A stretch of DNA of 32,944 nt, from positions 1 to 32,944 of IMG/VR virus record IMGVR_UViG_3300025168_000335; one strand, given 5' to 3'. Position numbers and translations under genes: made by a program. Under the pieces are notes generated by a model that was not told where the DNA came from, made no database searches, and saw only the letters and a program-made list of their open reading frames with translations. Of the stretch, positions 7,170 to 13,400 are shown in pieces. The stretch comes from a virus. The first letter of the stretch is position 1. Each line of letters begins with the position of its first letter.

Positions 7170-7709
7170 ATGAAAGCAATACTCGGAAACTTCACAAAAA
7201 TTTCAGAAACTGAATTCAGACTTAAGAAAGACTTGCAATTTGCAGACATTACAGTTGATGAAGAGGCAAATATACAAACTGTACAGTATCAAGACAAACA
7301 AGACATCCAAAAAGGTGATATATTAACACATCAAACCATTGATTATGAAATTTTAGATATCAATGCTGATAATACTAAGTATCTTAAGGTATCTGTTAAG
7401 GCAGAGACGAAAGAAATAGCCGAACCAGTTGTAAAAAAGTTTGTAGCTAGGAAAATGACACCTAGAAAACCAAAGCCATCTCCAAAAAAACCAAAGACTA
7501 CACCGGAAATAATAGAACAACCAGTACCTACAATAGAAATACCAATAGAAGATTCTATTCTTCCAATAGATAAGATGGATTCCTCAGATATGGAACCATT
7601 CCGTGAAGAAGAATCTGTACCTAACCTGGTTATACCTAAGAAAAAATCTATTATTAAAAGATTTATATCATATTTAGTTAATAAACTAACTAGATATTCT
7701 GATAGTTAA
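7170..7709 (+). CDS. Unknown protein with Pro/Lys-rich linker
   Basis: A 179-residue protein in three parts: a beta-rich N-terminal domain (residues 1-90, KAILGNFTKISETEFRLKK and onwards); a low-complexity Pro/Lys linker (about 95-120, PRKPKPSPKKPKTTPEI); and an acidic stretch before a basic amphipathic C-terminal helix (KKKSIIKRFISYLVNKL, about 158-174). The last helix could touch membrane or DNA. There is no known family. It is co-oriented with putative virion genes and precedes the next late-type motif by 13 bases. Confidence 0.55.
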   Translation: MKAILGNFTKISETEFRLKKDLQFADITVDEEANIQTVQYQDKQDIQKGDILTHQTIDYEILDINADNTKYLKVSVKAETKEIAEPVVKKFVARKMTPRKPKPSPKKPKTTPEIIEQPVPTIEIPIEDSILPIDKMDSSDMEPFREEESVPNLVIPKKKSIIKRFISYLVNKLTRYSDS

Positions 7710-7722
7710 AATATCACTTCTC

Positions 7723-7737
7723 CATATTTATATTAAA
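7723..7737 (+). promoter_or_regulatory. Candidate late promoter
   Basis: CATATTTATATTAAA, identical to the copies at 1455, 5586 and 24701. It is followed by AAAAGGAAG and an ATG 18 bases downstream of the motif. Confidence 0.6.
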
Positions 7738-7755
7738 TTAAAAGGAAGTATATAA

Positions 7756-8478
7756 ATGGGATTTTTAAGAAATATTTTATTCGGGAAAAAGAAAAAAGGT
7801 AGTAGGAGTAATCCTTTTAGACCTCATATCCCTTTGCATAATGCAGCTCCTAATCCATTTATGCAAAATTTAATAGCTGCTTCACAGCCATCACACCATG
7901 TTACAACACCAATACCTAATAATTCAGGATATATATTGTTGACAAATAAAAATGACCATGACGAGCAATTAATGGGACGTCATTTAGAATTTGATTCTAA
8001 TAGAGGTTCTGTAGGAGGGTTTCTAAGTGGGAATAACTGGAGAGGAGAATCTGAAAAGGTTACCTTAGATGGCCATATTATATGGGAAGGACAAATAAGA
8101 AATACATCTGAGAGAAAATTAAAACAAGAATTCTTTGATGATTGGGATATTCAACAATTAACAAGAACTCAAGTGCAAGATATAATGGCCGATGAAGATG
8201 ATGATCCAACAATGTTTGGTGCAACCGCCCAAATGGATGATATGATGGAAGCTGAATTAGGAGACTTAAGAGAGGAACTTGAAGCAGAATATGTTGAAAG
8301 ATTTGAAGAAGATTATCAACGTAGATTTAAACAAGAATATCCAGAAAAGTTTAGTAAAGATTTTGAAGAACATTATAATGATATGGTAGTTGATGAATTA
8401 GATGAAGTTGAAGATGATTATGAAGAACTATACGAAGAGTATATAGTATCAGATGAACATATAAGATATAAAAGGTAA
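7756..8478 (+). CDS. Unknown protein with acidic coiled coil
   Basis: A 240-residue protein. It opens with a basic amphipathic stretch (MGFLRNILFGKKKKG), has a Pro/Asn-rich central part, and ends in about 85 residues of Glu/Asp-rich helix (residues 155-240, heptad-like spacing around EELEAEYVERFEEDYQRRF), likely a long coiled coil. There is no catalytic motif. It has a good AAAGGAAG ribosome site and directly follows a late-type promoter, so a structural or scaffold-like role is plausible, and acidic helical proteins are common in phage prohead cores. The family is not recognised. Confidence 0.6.
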   Translation: MGFLRNILFGKKKKGSRSNPFRPHIPLHNAAPNPFMQNLIAASQPSHHVTTPIPNNSGYILLTNKNDHDEQLMGRHLEFDSNRGSVGGFLSGNNWRGESEKVTLDGHIIWEGQIRNTSERKLKQEFFDDWDIQQLTRTQVQDIMADEDDDPTMFGATAQMDDMMEAELGDLREELEAEYVERFEEDYQRRFKQEYPEKFSKDFEEHYNDMVVDELDEVEDDYEELYEEYIVSDEHIRYKR

Positions 8479-8483
8479 ATGAT

Positions 8484-9101
8484 ATGGGCTTATTAATAAA
8501 AAATATAAGAGATGGTTTTGAATACGAAGGATTTAATATAGATTATATAATTGATGATGATGTAAAACTAGGAGAAGTATATCTAGATGAAGAATTAGTA
8601 TTCCAATCAGATGATGTATTTACAGAAGTACAATTAAAACAAGACTTTAAACGACATTTCAAAATAACACATATAGATGATAGTATTATTGGATTAGAAG
8701 AAGATTCAATTGATTATACTATAGAAGGTGTTTCATCTGGATTATATACACAAGGAGGAGAATATAGTACTGCAACAGGTACTGAATATGTAGGTGATTA
8801 TCATATTCATCCATCGGGCATTGCAATGCAAGGAAAATTCCATGATGCAGAACAATCACCTCGTTCACACCAACTGTCAATATTAGATCCATTAGAAGAA
8901 GAAGATATTTTAAATGCTCAATTAGAAGGAAGGACTCATAATATTGATTATACTATAGATGAAGATGTATATCCACATATTGGAGTTGATAGGTCACCGG
9001 TAACATTGACAGATGATGATATGTTAGAGGAACAACGAAAAGAAGCAAATAAATTAAGATTCGGAATTGAAGAAGATGACCATGATATGGAAGATTACTA
9101 G
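8484..9101 (+). CDS. Probable virion protein with YHIHP motif
   Basis: A 205-residue, strongly acidic protein five bases after the coiled-coil gene. Residues about 90-125 hold GGEYSTATGTEYVGDYHIHPSG followed by MQGKFH, a pattern (Y-x-G-x-YHxH...M-x-G-x-x-H) that I associate with uncharacterised virion proteins of marine phages. The His cluster could bind a metal but is not a JAB/MPN+ site as far as I can read. Three near-copies of (I/N)xDYTI(E/D) occur (about residues 19, 73 and 152). It ends in an acidic tail (EEDDHDMEDY). The function is unknown. Confidence 0.6.
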   Translation: MGLLIKNIRDGFEYEGFNIDYIIDDDVKLGEVYLDEELVFQSDDVFTEVQLKQDFKRHFKITHIDDSIIGLEEDSIDYTIEGVSSGLYTQGGEYSTATGTEYVGDYHIHPSGIAMQGKFHDAEQSPRSHQLSILDPLEEEDILNAQLEGRTHNIDYTIDEDVYPHIGVDRSPVTLTDDDMLEEQRKEANKLRFGIEEDDHDMEDY

Positions 9102-9150
9102 TAAAAACAATAAAAGCAAGCCTATAACATAGAAGTATTTAGTGTTACAG

Positions 9151-9172
9151 CATATTTATTTATAAATTAATA
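9151..9172 (+). promoter_or_regulatory. Candidate late promoter variant
   Basis: CATATTTATTTATAAAT matches the late-type motif at its first ten bases (CATATTTATT/A) and then diverges. The next gene starts 25 bases downstream with an AAGGAG ribosome site. Confidence 0.45.
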
Positions 9173-9196
9173 AACAAGTAAACAAGGAGAACAGTT

Positions 9197-9382
9197 ATGA
9201 GTACAACTCAGTTATATGATACATTGAACACCCTTTGGGAAGAGTTTCAAGCAAATCATACAAAATTTACCGATAAAGGTAATAAAGCAGCAGCAACAAG
9301 AGCAAGAAAATCAATCGGTGAAGTAAAAAAATTAGTAACCGAATATAGAAAGCAATCAGTATTAGAAAGTAAAAGATCTTAA
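9197..9382 (+). CDS. Histone H1-like (Hc1-type) DNA-binding protein
   Basis: A 61-residue protein with the core KGNKAAATRARKSIGEVKKLVTEYRK (written in parts: KGNKAAATRARK, then a Lys-rich helix). This is the hallmark of the short histone H1-like Hc1 family, chromosome-condensing helical proteins abundant in Bacteroidota and chlamydiae. Length and the initial acidic-hydrophobic helix (LYDTLNTLWEEFQANH) fit the short Bacteroidota form. It has a strong AAGGAG site and a late-type promoter, so it is probably made in quantity late in infection, either to compact genome DNA in the head or to reshape host DNA. Gain from a Bacteroidota host is likely. Confidence 0.75.
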   Translation: MSTTQLYDTLNTLWEEFQANHTKFTDKGNKAAATRARKSIGEVKKLVTEYRKQSVLESKRS

Positions 9383-9391
9383 TATAGACTT

Positions 9392-9787
9392 ATGCAAGGA
9401 ACAGATTTGAAAAATAGATTAAAACAAATTATACGAGAAGAAGTACATTCTTGTCTTAAAGAAGCATCGTATAAATTTGGTACATTAGCAGATCCTAAAG
9501 ATATGGACCCAAATGACCCAATGGTAAAGGTTACTGGGTTTGCATCCTTAAATAGGTCATCTGTCAGAAACCAAATAGTGGATAGACTATCAGGTGCACT
9601 AGCAACTGCAAAAGATGCAGCTAAAGGCGGTGAATCATCTTACCAAGCATATAAACAATTACAAGATCTTATAAGTGATGCAGGAATATTATACAAATTA
9701 ATCGGAGCTGAATTAGATGTTGCAAATGCATTAGAAGCTACAAGATTGAAAGGTGGTAGAAGAACAATACCGATACCAAAACAATAA
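9392..9787 (+). CDS. Putative head-internal protein, 131 residues
   Basis: A 131-residue protein. Residues 6-24 form the shared helix (LKQIIREEVHSCLKE) ending at LKE|A, a match to the T4 prohead-protease site. After the site comes SYKFGTLADPKDMDPNDPMVK, whose LADP and NDPMVK echo the genes at 1909 and 5620. The remainder is Ala-rich and helical (ALATAKDAAKGGESSYQAYKQL), ending with a basic tail (KGGRRTIPIPKQ). It lies ten bases after the H1-like gene and one base before a second gene of the same type. The function is unknown; packaging in the head is inferred from the N-terminal peptide. Confidence 0.6.
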   Translation: MQGTDLKNRLKQIIREEVHSCLKEASYKFGTLADPKDMDPNDPMVKVTGFASLNRSSVRNQIVDRLSGALATAKDAAKGGESSYQAYKQLQDLISDAGILYKLIGAELDVANALEATRLKGGRRTIPIPKQ

Positions 9788-9788
9788 T

Positions 9789-10088
9789 ATGAAACGCTCA
9801 TATATAACAAAATTAGTAAAAGAAGAAATTCATTCTCTTAAGAATGAGGCCTCTAGTAAAGCAATTAAAAGAGGTACTGTTACAGACAATGCACGACTAG
9901 CAATGATTTTAACTAGTCTAGGGAAACGTGCAAAAGGATCTTTCCAAAAAAGGAAAGTGGTTTCACAGGTGATAATGCAGTTAGCTACGGCGCTTGAAAT
10001 TACACCCAACGAAGTTTTACGAGCATATATAGATTACAAAAGAGATGCAAAAGGTGATGCATCTACTAAAGTAAAAAAAGATGATTAA
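9789..10088 (+). CDS. Putative head-internal basic protein
   Basis: A 99-residue, strongly basic protein. I start it at ATG 9789, just past the upstream stop, because this exposes a shared N-terminal helix (MKRSYITKLVKEEIHSLKNE|A); the site reads KNE|A, with Lys rather than Leu or Ile at P3, so it is an imperfect match. The body is helical (NARLAMILTSLGKRAKGSFQKRK) and ends in a Lys-rich tail. It could be a small DNA-binding head protein. It is the last gene before the beta-barrel unit. Confidence 0.6.
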   Translation: MKRSYITKLVKEEIHSLKNEASSKAIKRGTVTDNARLAMILTSLGKRAKGSFQKRKVVSQVIMQLATALEITPNEVLRAYIDYKRDAKGDASTKVKKDD

Positions 10089-10091
10089 ACA

Positions 10092-10123
10092 TTTGGTACT
10101 TTGAATAATATTTTATATATTAT
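10092..10123 (+). promoter_or_regulatory. Host-type promoter for beta-barrel gene
   Basis: TTTG, exactly 20 bases, then TATATTAT. It starts four bases after the stop of the preceding gene and lies 113 bases before the next ATG, leaving an unusually long leader. Confidence 0.6.
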
Positions 10124-10129
10124 ACAATA

Positions 10130-10236
10130 GTATTATGATTAAGGAGAAAATACGCTACAATTGAGGCGTACTAAATAGAGGGCTCCTTGAACAGACAGCC
10201 AATAGTGGCCAAAATCAAATTAAGGAGAATAAATTT
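10130..10236 (+). promoter_or_regulatory. Structured 5' leader of beta-barrel gene
   Basis: This untranslated leader of roughly 105 bases holds inverted repeats TACGC/GCGTA (about 10151-10170) and GGCT/AGCC (about 10181-10200), and two copies of ATTAAGGAGA/ATTAAGGAGAA: one at about 10138, the other acting as the ribosome site at about 10221. The first copy overlaps a 9-codon frame starting at 10135. It may be a regulatory leader; no known riboswitch is recognised. Confidence 0.4.
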
Positions 10237-10668
10237 ATGAAAAATTTAATTTTAACATTAGCTTTAGCTTTTTCCACATTATTTGCATCTGCACAGTTTA
10301 TGGTAGTAACAACTTACCAAGCTGCTGAAGAAGGTGAATCATGGGAAATGTCAAGTTTAACAGATAACCTAGGTTTAGGATATTCGTTAAATGACAAATG
10401 GACCGTAGGGTTCATTACTGCAGGAGAAGATTCATTAGGTGAATCTCAATACGACCTTTTCGGTCGTTACAACTGGAATACAAGTACATATATTTCAGTT
10501 AAAGCACCAACAACAGAAACGATAGATAATCTTTCTGTAGGTGTAGGTTACTCTTTTAATCTTTGGAAAGGTGTGTATGTTGAACCAAATTACAGCATGA
10601 ACCTAAAAGAAGATGAAGAGGGTGATAGGGCTGGTGAGTTTAAGTTAGGCTTAGCTTACCGATTCTAA
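10237..10668 (+). CDS. Secreted outer-membrane beta-barrel protein
   Basis: A 143-residue protein with a clean Sec signal peptide (KNLILTLALAFSTLFASAQ, cleavage after residue 19 or 20 at ASA|Q). About eight alternating amphipathic strands follow, ending LGLAYRF. The terminal Phe and strand pattern are hallmarks of small outer-membrane beta-barrels (OmpA/OmpX-like size), inserted by the BAM machinery. It has an AAGGAG site and its own promoter with a long leader. Phages use such proteins to alter the host surface (lambda Lom is a known case) and block superinfection; it could instead be a porin-like nutrient aid. The host-like SAQ site points to a Bacteroidota origin. Confidence 0.8.
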   Translation: MKNLILTLALAFSTLFASAQFMVVTTYQAAEEGESWEMSSLTDNLGLGYSLNDKWTVGFITAGEDSLGESQYDLFGRYNWNTSTYISVKAPTTETIDNLSVGVGYSFNLWKGVYVEPNYSMNLKEDEEGDRAGEFKLGLAYRF

Positions 10669-10831
10669 ATAGTATTTAATTACTATGTAGTACCCGTCCT
10701 ATAAATAGGACACAATCGTTTATAATACACGAAGATAGATTCTGTCTATTTTCCAAAAAGTAAATGAGCTCTCTAAATCAATTAGGCCATAATGCCGTAA
10801 AACAAGTATTACAAATAAAAGAGGAAAACAA
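10669..10831 (+). other. Intergenic hairpins, leader of membrane gene
   Basis: Immediately after the beta-barrel stop come ATAGTA-TTTAAT-TACTAT (10669-10686) and GTCCTA-TAAA-TAGGAC (10696-10711), both perfect six-base stems. Neither is followed by a U-run, so they look more like processing or attenuation structures than complete terminators. A weaker ATAGA/TCTAT pair lies near 10746. The ribosome site GAGGAAAA precedes the next ATG. Confidence 0.45.
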
Positions 10832-11056
10832 ATGGATAACGTAATTAAACAAATTACAGGTTTCGTTGGAGGACTTGGCACAGTATTATTAGCTGTTCTT
10901 CCAGTAACAATCTTATGGTACATCTTAACAGGTGGTGCCGTATTTGGAATGGATGTTGTAGCTAATTTAACTGCACTTATTACTTCACTAGGTAATGGTG
11001 GATTCGTAGGATTGATAGTATTAGTATTATTAACATCTTTCTTTATCAAGAAGTAA
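10832..11056 (+). CDS. Small two-helix membrane protein
   Basis: A 74-residue hydrophobic protein with two predicted membrane helices (about 10-33, GFVGGLGTVLLAVLPVTILWYIL, and 55-72, GGFVGLIVLVLLTSFFI) joined by a Gly-rich loop, ending in FFIKK. Size and topology suit a class II holin, but also a small virion-associated or coat-like membrane protein. No lysis enzyme is adjacent to support a holin. A GAGGA ribosome site and the strong terminator right after it imply a discrete, highly expressed unit together with the beta-barrel gene. Confidence 0.6.
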   Translation: MDNVIKQITGFVGGLGTVLLAVLPVTILWYILTGGAVFGMDVVANLTALITSLGNGGFVGLIVLVLLTSFFIKK

Positions 11057-11075
11057 TTTAGCTTGAATATTAAAT

Positions 11076-11104
11076 GGGGTATCTTCGGATACCCTATTTT
11101 TTTG
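11076..11104 (+). terminator. Strong intrinsic terminator
   Basis: GGGTATC-TTCG-GATACCC is a perfect seven-base stem closed by a UUCG tetraloop, followed by TATTTTTTTG. It starts 20 bases after the stop of the membrane gene and insulates it from the promoter at 11140. This is the clearest terminator in the window. Confidence 0.92.
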
Positions 11105-11139
11105 TTCTTAATAACTTTCTAAAAAAAGCTGGTAAAAGA

Positions 11140-11171
11140 TTTGGTAGTACGAGAAAAAAACCTTATCTTTA
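11140..11171 (+). promoter_or_regulatory. Host-type promoter
   Basis: TTTG, exactly 20 bases, then TATCTTTA: the closest match here to the Bacteroidota consensus. Upstream are CTTAATAACTTTCT and GCTGGTAAAAGA, also present before the promoter at 4301. Confidence 0.8.
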
Positions 11172-11199
11172 TATATAATTAATAAATTAGATATAAAAG

Positions 11200-11370
11200 A
11201 TGATCAAAACAATCAAGGAGTTTAAAATAGAGTTAAAGGGTGATTTAATTACCGTTTATAAGAATGGTGAATTAGTAACAGGTAAGGCTACTACAGGTAG
11301 TACCTCAGATGCCGATTTTAAGGATATGTGCGAACAAGTTGAACGCCATATAGAGAGTAAAAAAAGTTAA
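11200..11370 (+). CDS. Unknown small protein, 56 residues
   Basis: A 56-residue frame, MIKTIKEFKIELKGDLITVYK..., placed exactly between a host-type promoter and the next one. Its leader ends GATATAAAAG-ATG, identical to the leader at 1296, so the start is well supported. The first 30 residues suggest a small beta-hairpin; the rest is a charged helix with one Cys. No family is recognised. Its own promoter and position suggest early expression. Confidence 0.6.
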   Translation: MIKTIKEFKIELKGDLITVYKNGELVTGKATTGSTSDADFKDMCEQVERHIESKKS

Positions 11371-11387
11371 AAAAAGCATGAAAAAGA

Positions 11388-11419
11388 TTAGGATAATTGA
11401 AATATTTTTCTTATCTTTA
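11388..11419 (+). promoter_or_regulatory. Host-type promoter
   Basis: TTAG, exactly 20 bases, then TATCTTTA, preceded by GCATGAAAAAGA. From TTAG onward about 40 of 45 bases are shared with the promoter at 15641. Confidence 0.75.
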
Positions 11420-11437
11420 TATATAATAAAAAGGTAA

Positions 11438-11459
11438 GGTTCTAGCCATAAGTAGAACC
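11438..11459 (+). promoter_or_regulatory. 5' leader hairpin
   Basis: GGTTCTA-GCCATAAG-TAGAACC is a perfect seven-base stem in the leader, about 13 bases after the expected transcript start. Without a U-run it is more likely a stabilising or regulatory RNA element, or an operator palindrome, than a terminator. Confidence 0.5.
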
Positions 11460-11477
11460 AAAATTAAAAATTAAAAA

Positions 11478-11777
11478 ATGATAGAAAATAATTCAGTTCA
11501 TGAAATGGTAGATGTATTAAAAAGAATAGGACCAATGTCCGAAAATGATATCCATAAAGCAGCATTTGGTTATGATAGAAATAGATCGTTTGGTTCAAAT
11601 AAAAAATATGCTGATATGCTTCGTAGAGGTTTGACGAAAGGTATTATTGGTAGAATGGAATGGCCTAAGGATGCAATTAAATATGGTAGATCTCAATTTA
11701 TATATTATGCAACCAGAACACCAGAAGTAGAATGTTCTGCGGAATTAGATAATGCAATGTATAACGAATCTATATAA
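11478..11777 (+). CDS. Possible winged-helix protein
   Basis: A 99-residue protein of unknown function. The N-terminal pattern (VHEMVDVLKRIGPMSENDIHKAAFG) followed by a second basic helix (KYADMLRRGLTKGIIGRMEWP) and a Tyr-rich strand pair reads like a small winged helix that senses or binds DNA. That is a fold guess from helix spacing, not a family match. The leader ends ATTAAAAATTAAAAA-ATG, the same bases that precede the gene at 12597. The following phosphatase gene begins one base after its stop. Confidence 0.6.
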   Translation: MIENNSVHEMVDVLKRIGPMSENDIHKAAFGYDRNRSFGSNKKYADMLRRGLTKGIIGRMEWPKDAIKYGRSQFIYYATRTPEVECSAELDNAMYNESI

Positions 11778-11778
11778 T

Positions 11779-12282
11779 ATGTTAGAGAACAAATGGATTA
11801 TATTTGATCTAGACGGAACTCTAGCATTAATAGAAGATAGAAGGATCTTAGCAATGAATGAGTATACTGGTAAGATGAATTGGGATATATTCTTTGAACC
11901 AAAGAACATTAAATTGGATGAACCTAATCAACCAGTAATTATGATGGCCCAAGCCCTTAAGGCATTTGGTTACAAGATTGCAATATTTACTGGTAGAAAT
12001 GATATATCAAAAAAGGAAACGATAGAATGGCTAACTAAATATGATATCCCATATGATACATTGAATATGCGACCAAATAAACATCCTTTCAAGTTTATGG
12101 ATGATCGTAAACTTAAGTTAAAGTGGTTTGATGATATGTTTGTTGAACCAGAAGACATGGATGAAGATCAAGTAGTAGCTGTATTTGATGATAGACAGAA
12201 AGTAGTTGATATGTGGAGGGAGATTGGTTTAACATGTATGCAAGTTGCTCCAGGTGAATGGCCTGCTAAAGATGTTTTATAA
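11779..12282 (+). CDS. HAD phosphatase, PNKP-type 3'-phosphatase domain
   Basis: A 167-residue HAD-superfamily protein. Asp10-x-Asp12 lies in IIFDLDGTLAL (motif I), Thr71 in IAIFTGRND (motif II), Lys in KLKLKWF near 111-115 and the acidic pair in VVAVFDDRQKVVDMW (137-138). The ending MWREIGLTCMQVAPGEW closely follows the 3'-phosphatase half of T4 polynucleotide kinase-phosphatase (PseT), which removes 3' phosphates so cut tRNA or DNA can be resealed. The P-loop kinase half is absent, so this is a stand-alone phosphatase. I start at ATG 11779, after the previous stop, rather than 11752. A role in repair of tRNA cut by host defences is inferred. Confidence 0.8.
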   Translation: MLENKWIIFDLDGTLALIEDRRILAMNEYTGKMNWDIFFEPKNIKLDEPNQPVIMMAQALKAFGYKIAIFTGRNDISKKETIEWLTKYDIPYDTLNMRPNKHPFKFMDDRKLKLKWFDDMFVEPEDMDEDQVVAVFDDRQKVVDMWREIGLTCMQVAPGEWPAKDVL

Positions 12283-12302
12283 AGAAAAAAGCTTGAAAAA
12301 GA

Positions 12303-12334
12303 TTAGGACTTACGAGTAAAAGGTCTTATATTTA
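12303..12334 (+). promoter_or_regulatory. Host-type promoter
   Basis: TTAG, exactly 20 bases, then TATATTTA, preceded by GCTTGAAAAAGA, which matches the block before the 11388 promoter. A poly-A leader follows with no Shine-Dalgarno. Confidence 0.72.
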
Positions 12335-12363
12335 TATATTAATAAAAACAAAAAAAAAAGATT

Positions 12364-12567
12364 ATGAGTTATTATTCAGCAAAAGTTAGTTTAGCAGTAG
12401 ATACAGCTAAAGGAGTAAAAAGAGTAACAGAGATGTATTTAGTAGATGCACAATCTGTGACCCATGCGGAGGCAATGGTAGTAAAAGATTTTGAAGGAGA
12501 TGGAATTGACTTTGAAGTTAAAGCAGTATCAAATTCTAAGATTGTGAAAGTGATCGAAAGTAAATAA
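12364..12567 (+). CDS. DUF4494-like small protein
   Basis: A 67-residue protein: MSYYSAKVSLAVDTAKGVKRV, EMYLVDAQSVTHAEAMVVKDF, then a final strand (SNSKIVKVIES). The order of a first strand, a YLVDA turn, S-x-T/S-HAEA helix and closing strand fits DUF4494, a family of unknown function almost confined to Bacteroidota and their phages. It is smaller than usual for that family. The gene at 14737 carries the same SxSHAEA element. It is first in a unit that runs to about 15638. Confidence 0.65.
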   Translation: MSYYSAKVSLAVDTAKGVKRVTEMYLVDAQSVTHAEAMVVKDFEGDGIDFEVKAVSNSKIVKVIESK

Positions 12568-12596
12568 AATAAATAATAAAAATTAAAAATTAAAAA

Positions 12597-13085
12597 ATGG
12601 CAAAGAAAGTAAAAGGACCAGTAAGGAATTATCAAATTAAAGATCTAGTAGTAGTTAAAACATTAGGTTGGAATAACGAAGAACCTAAATATGAAGTTGG
12701 TATGATAACAAATAAACGTTATGCAACTAACTTAACTAAGACGACTTATGATATTAGAACCGAAGGTGGTACAGGTCTAATATATACTAGTGTTGATGAA
12801 CCAAAATCTAGACAAACAATTGTATCAAGTTGGACAGATGCCTGGATTGCAGATGGTGGATCAAATAATATGTGGATTCATAAGAGAGATGGTCATACAA
12901 GAGCTAACTATAAAGAAGGAATGGAACTTAGATATGATGGTCAGTCTTCGAATAAGAAAGAAGTTGTTAAATCAGATACTAATATAGATGATACTAAGGT
13001 TAAAAGTTTACCACCTTTAGTAGTAGGACAATTTGAAAAGTATAATGATTTTGTATTTCCAACTCAAGGACCTAGGTCATTTTAA
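12597..13085 (+). CDS. Unknown beta-rich protein, 162 residues
   Basis: A 162-residue protein of unknown function. Residues 1-75 (NYQIKDLVVVKTLGWNNEEP, YEVGMITNKRYA, TTYDIRTEGGTG) look like an SH3/KOW-type barrel; the second half is polar with several Trp (SSWTDAWIADGG, NNMWIHKRDGH). No catalytic motif is visible. It starts after ATTAAAAATTAAAAA-ATG, an A-rich leader shared with the gene at 11478, which supports the start. Confidence 0.6.
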   Translation: MAKKVKGPVRNYQIKDLVVVKTLGWNNEEPKYEVGMITNKRYATNLTKTTYDIRTEGGTGLIYTSVDEPKSRQTIVSSWTDAWIADGGSNNMWIHKRDGHTRANYKEGMELRYDGQSSNKKEVVKSDTNIDDTKVKSLPPLVVGQFEKYNDFVFPTQGPRSF

Positions 13086-13086
13086 T

Positions 13087-13386
13087 ATGAGAGAAGAAAT
13101 TAAAAAGGCTAGACTTAAGAAAAAGGTTATGGATAACTATCCAAATGCTACGGTTGAATATACAAATACCGGTGTACAAATCATGTCAGGGGATATTTAT
13201 ATAGCAGAGGAGTTCTATTTACCAGTAACAATGGATGTAGAAACAGCTTGGGAATATGCAGCAATAGCATGTAAAACAAGACAGCAATTTAATAGAACAC
13301 ATCCGATGAGAATGGACTTATCAGATATTGAAAGTAAAATAAATAGGATTAATAAACGAAGAGGTCCTAGAAATAAACGCAAATAA
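13087..13386 (+). CDS. Unknown basic protein, 99 residues
   Basis: A 99-residue basic protein with start ATG 13087, one base after the previous stop; an upstream in-frame ATG at 13033 would overlap the previous gene by 53 bases and is less likely. A Lys-rich N-terminal helix (MREEIKKARLKKKVMDNY) is followed by a short sheet and a strongly basic tail (NRINKRRGPRNKRK), suggesting nucleic-acid contact. No family is recognised. Confidence 0.6.
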   Translation: MREEIKKARLKKKVMDNYPNATVEYTNTGVQIMSGDIYIAEEFYLPVTMDVETAWEYAAIACKTRQQFNRTHPMRMDLSDIESKINRINKRRGPRNKRK

Positions 13387-13400
13387 AAAGGTTAACAACT

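Noticed and set aside
10696-10711. Hairpin after the beta-barrel gene as an intrinsic terminator
   Set aside because: The stem is perfect but no U-run follows within the next several bases; kept only as a hairpin.
12790-12987. Rightward open frame of 65 codons inside the 162-residue gene
   Set aside because: It is a different frame of a gene with better start and composition.
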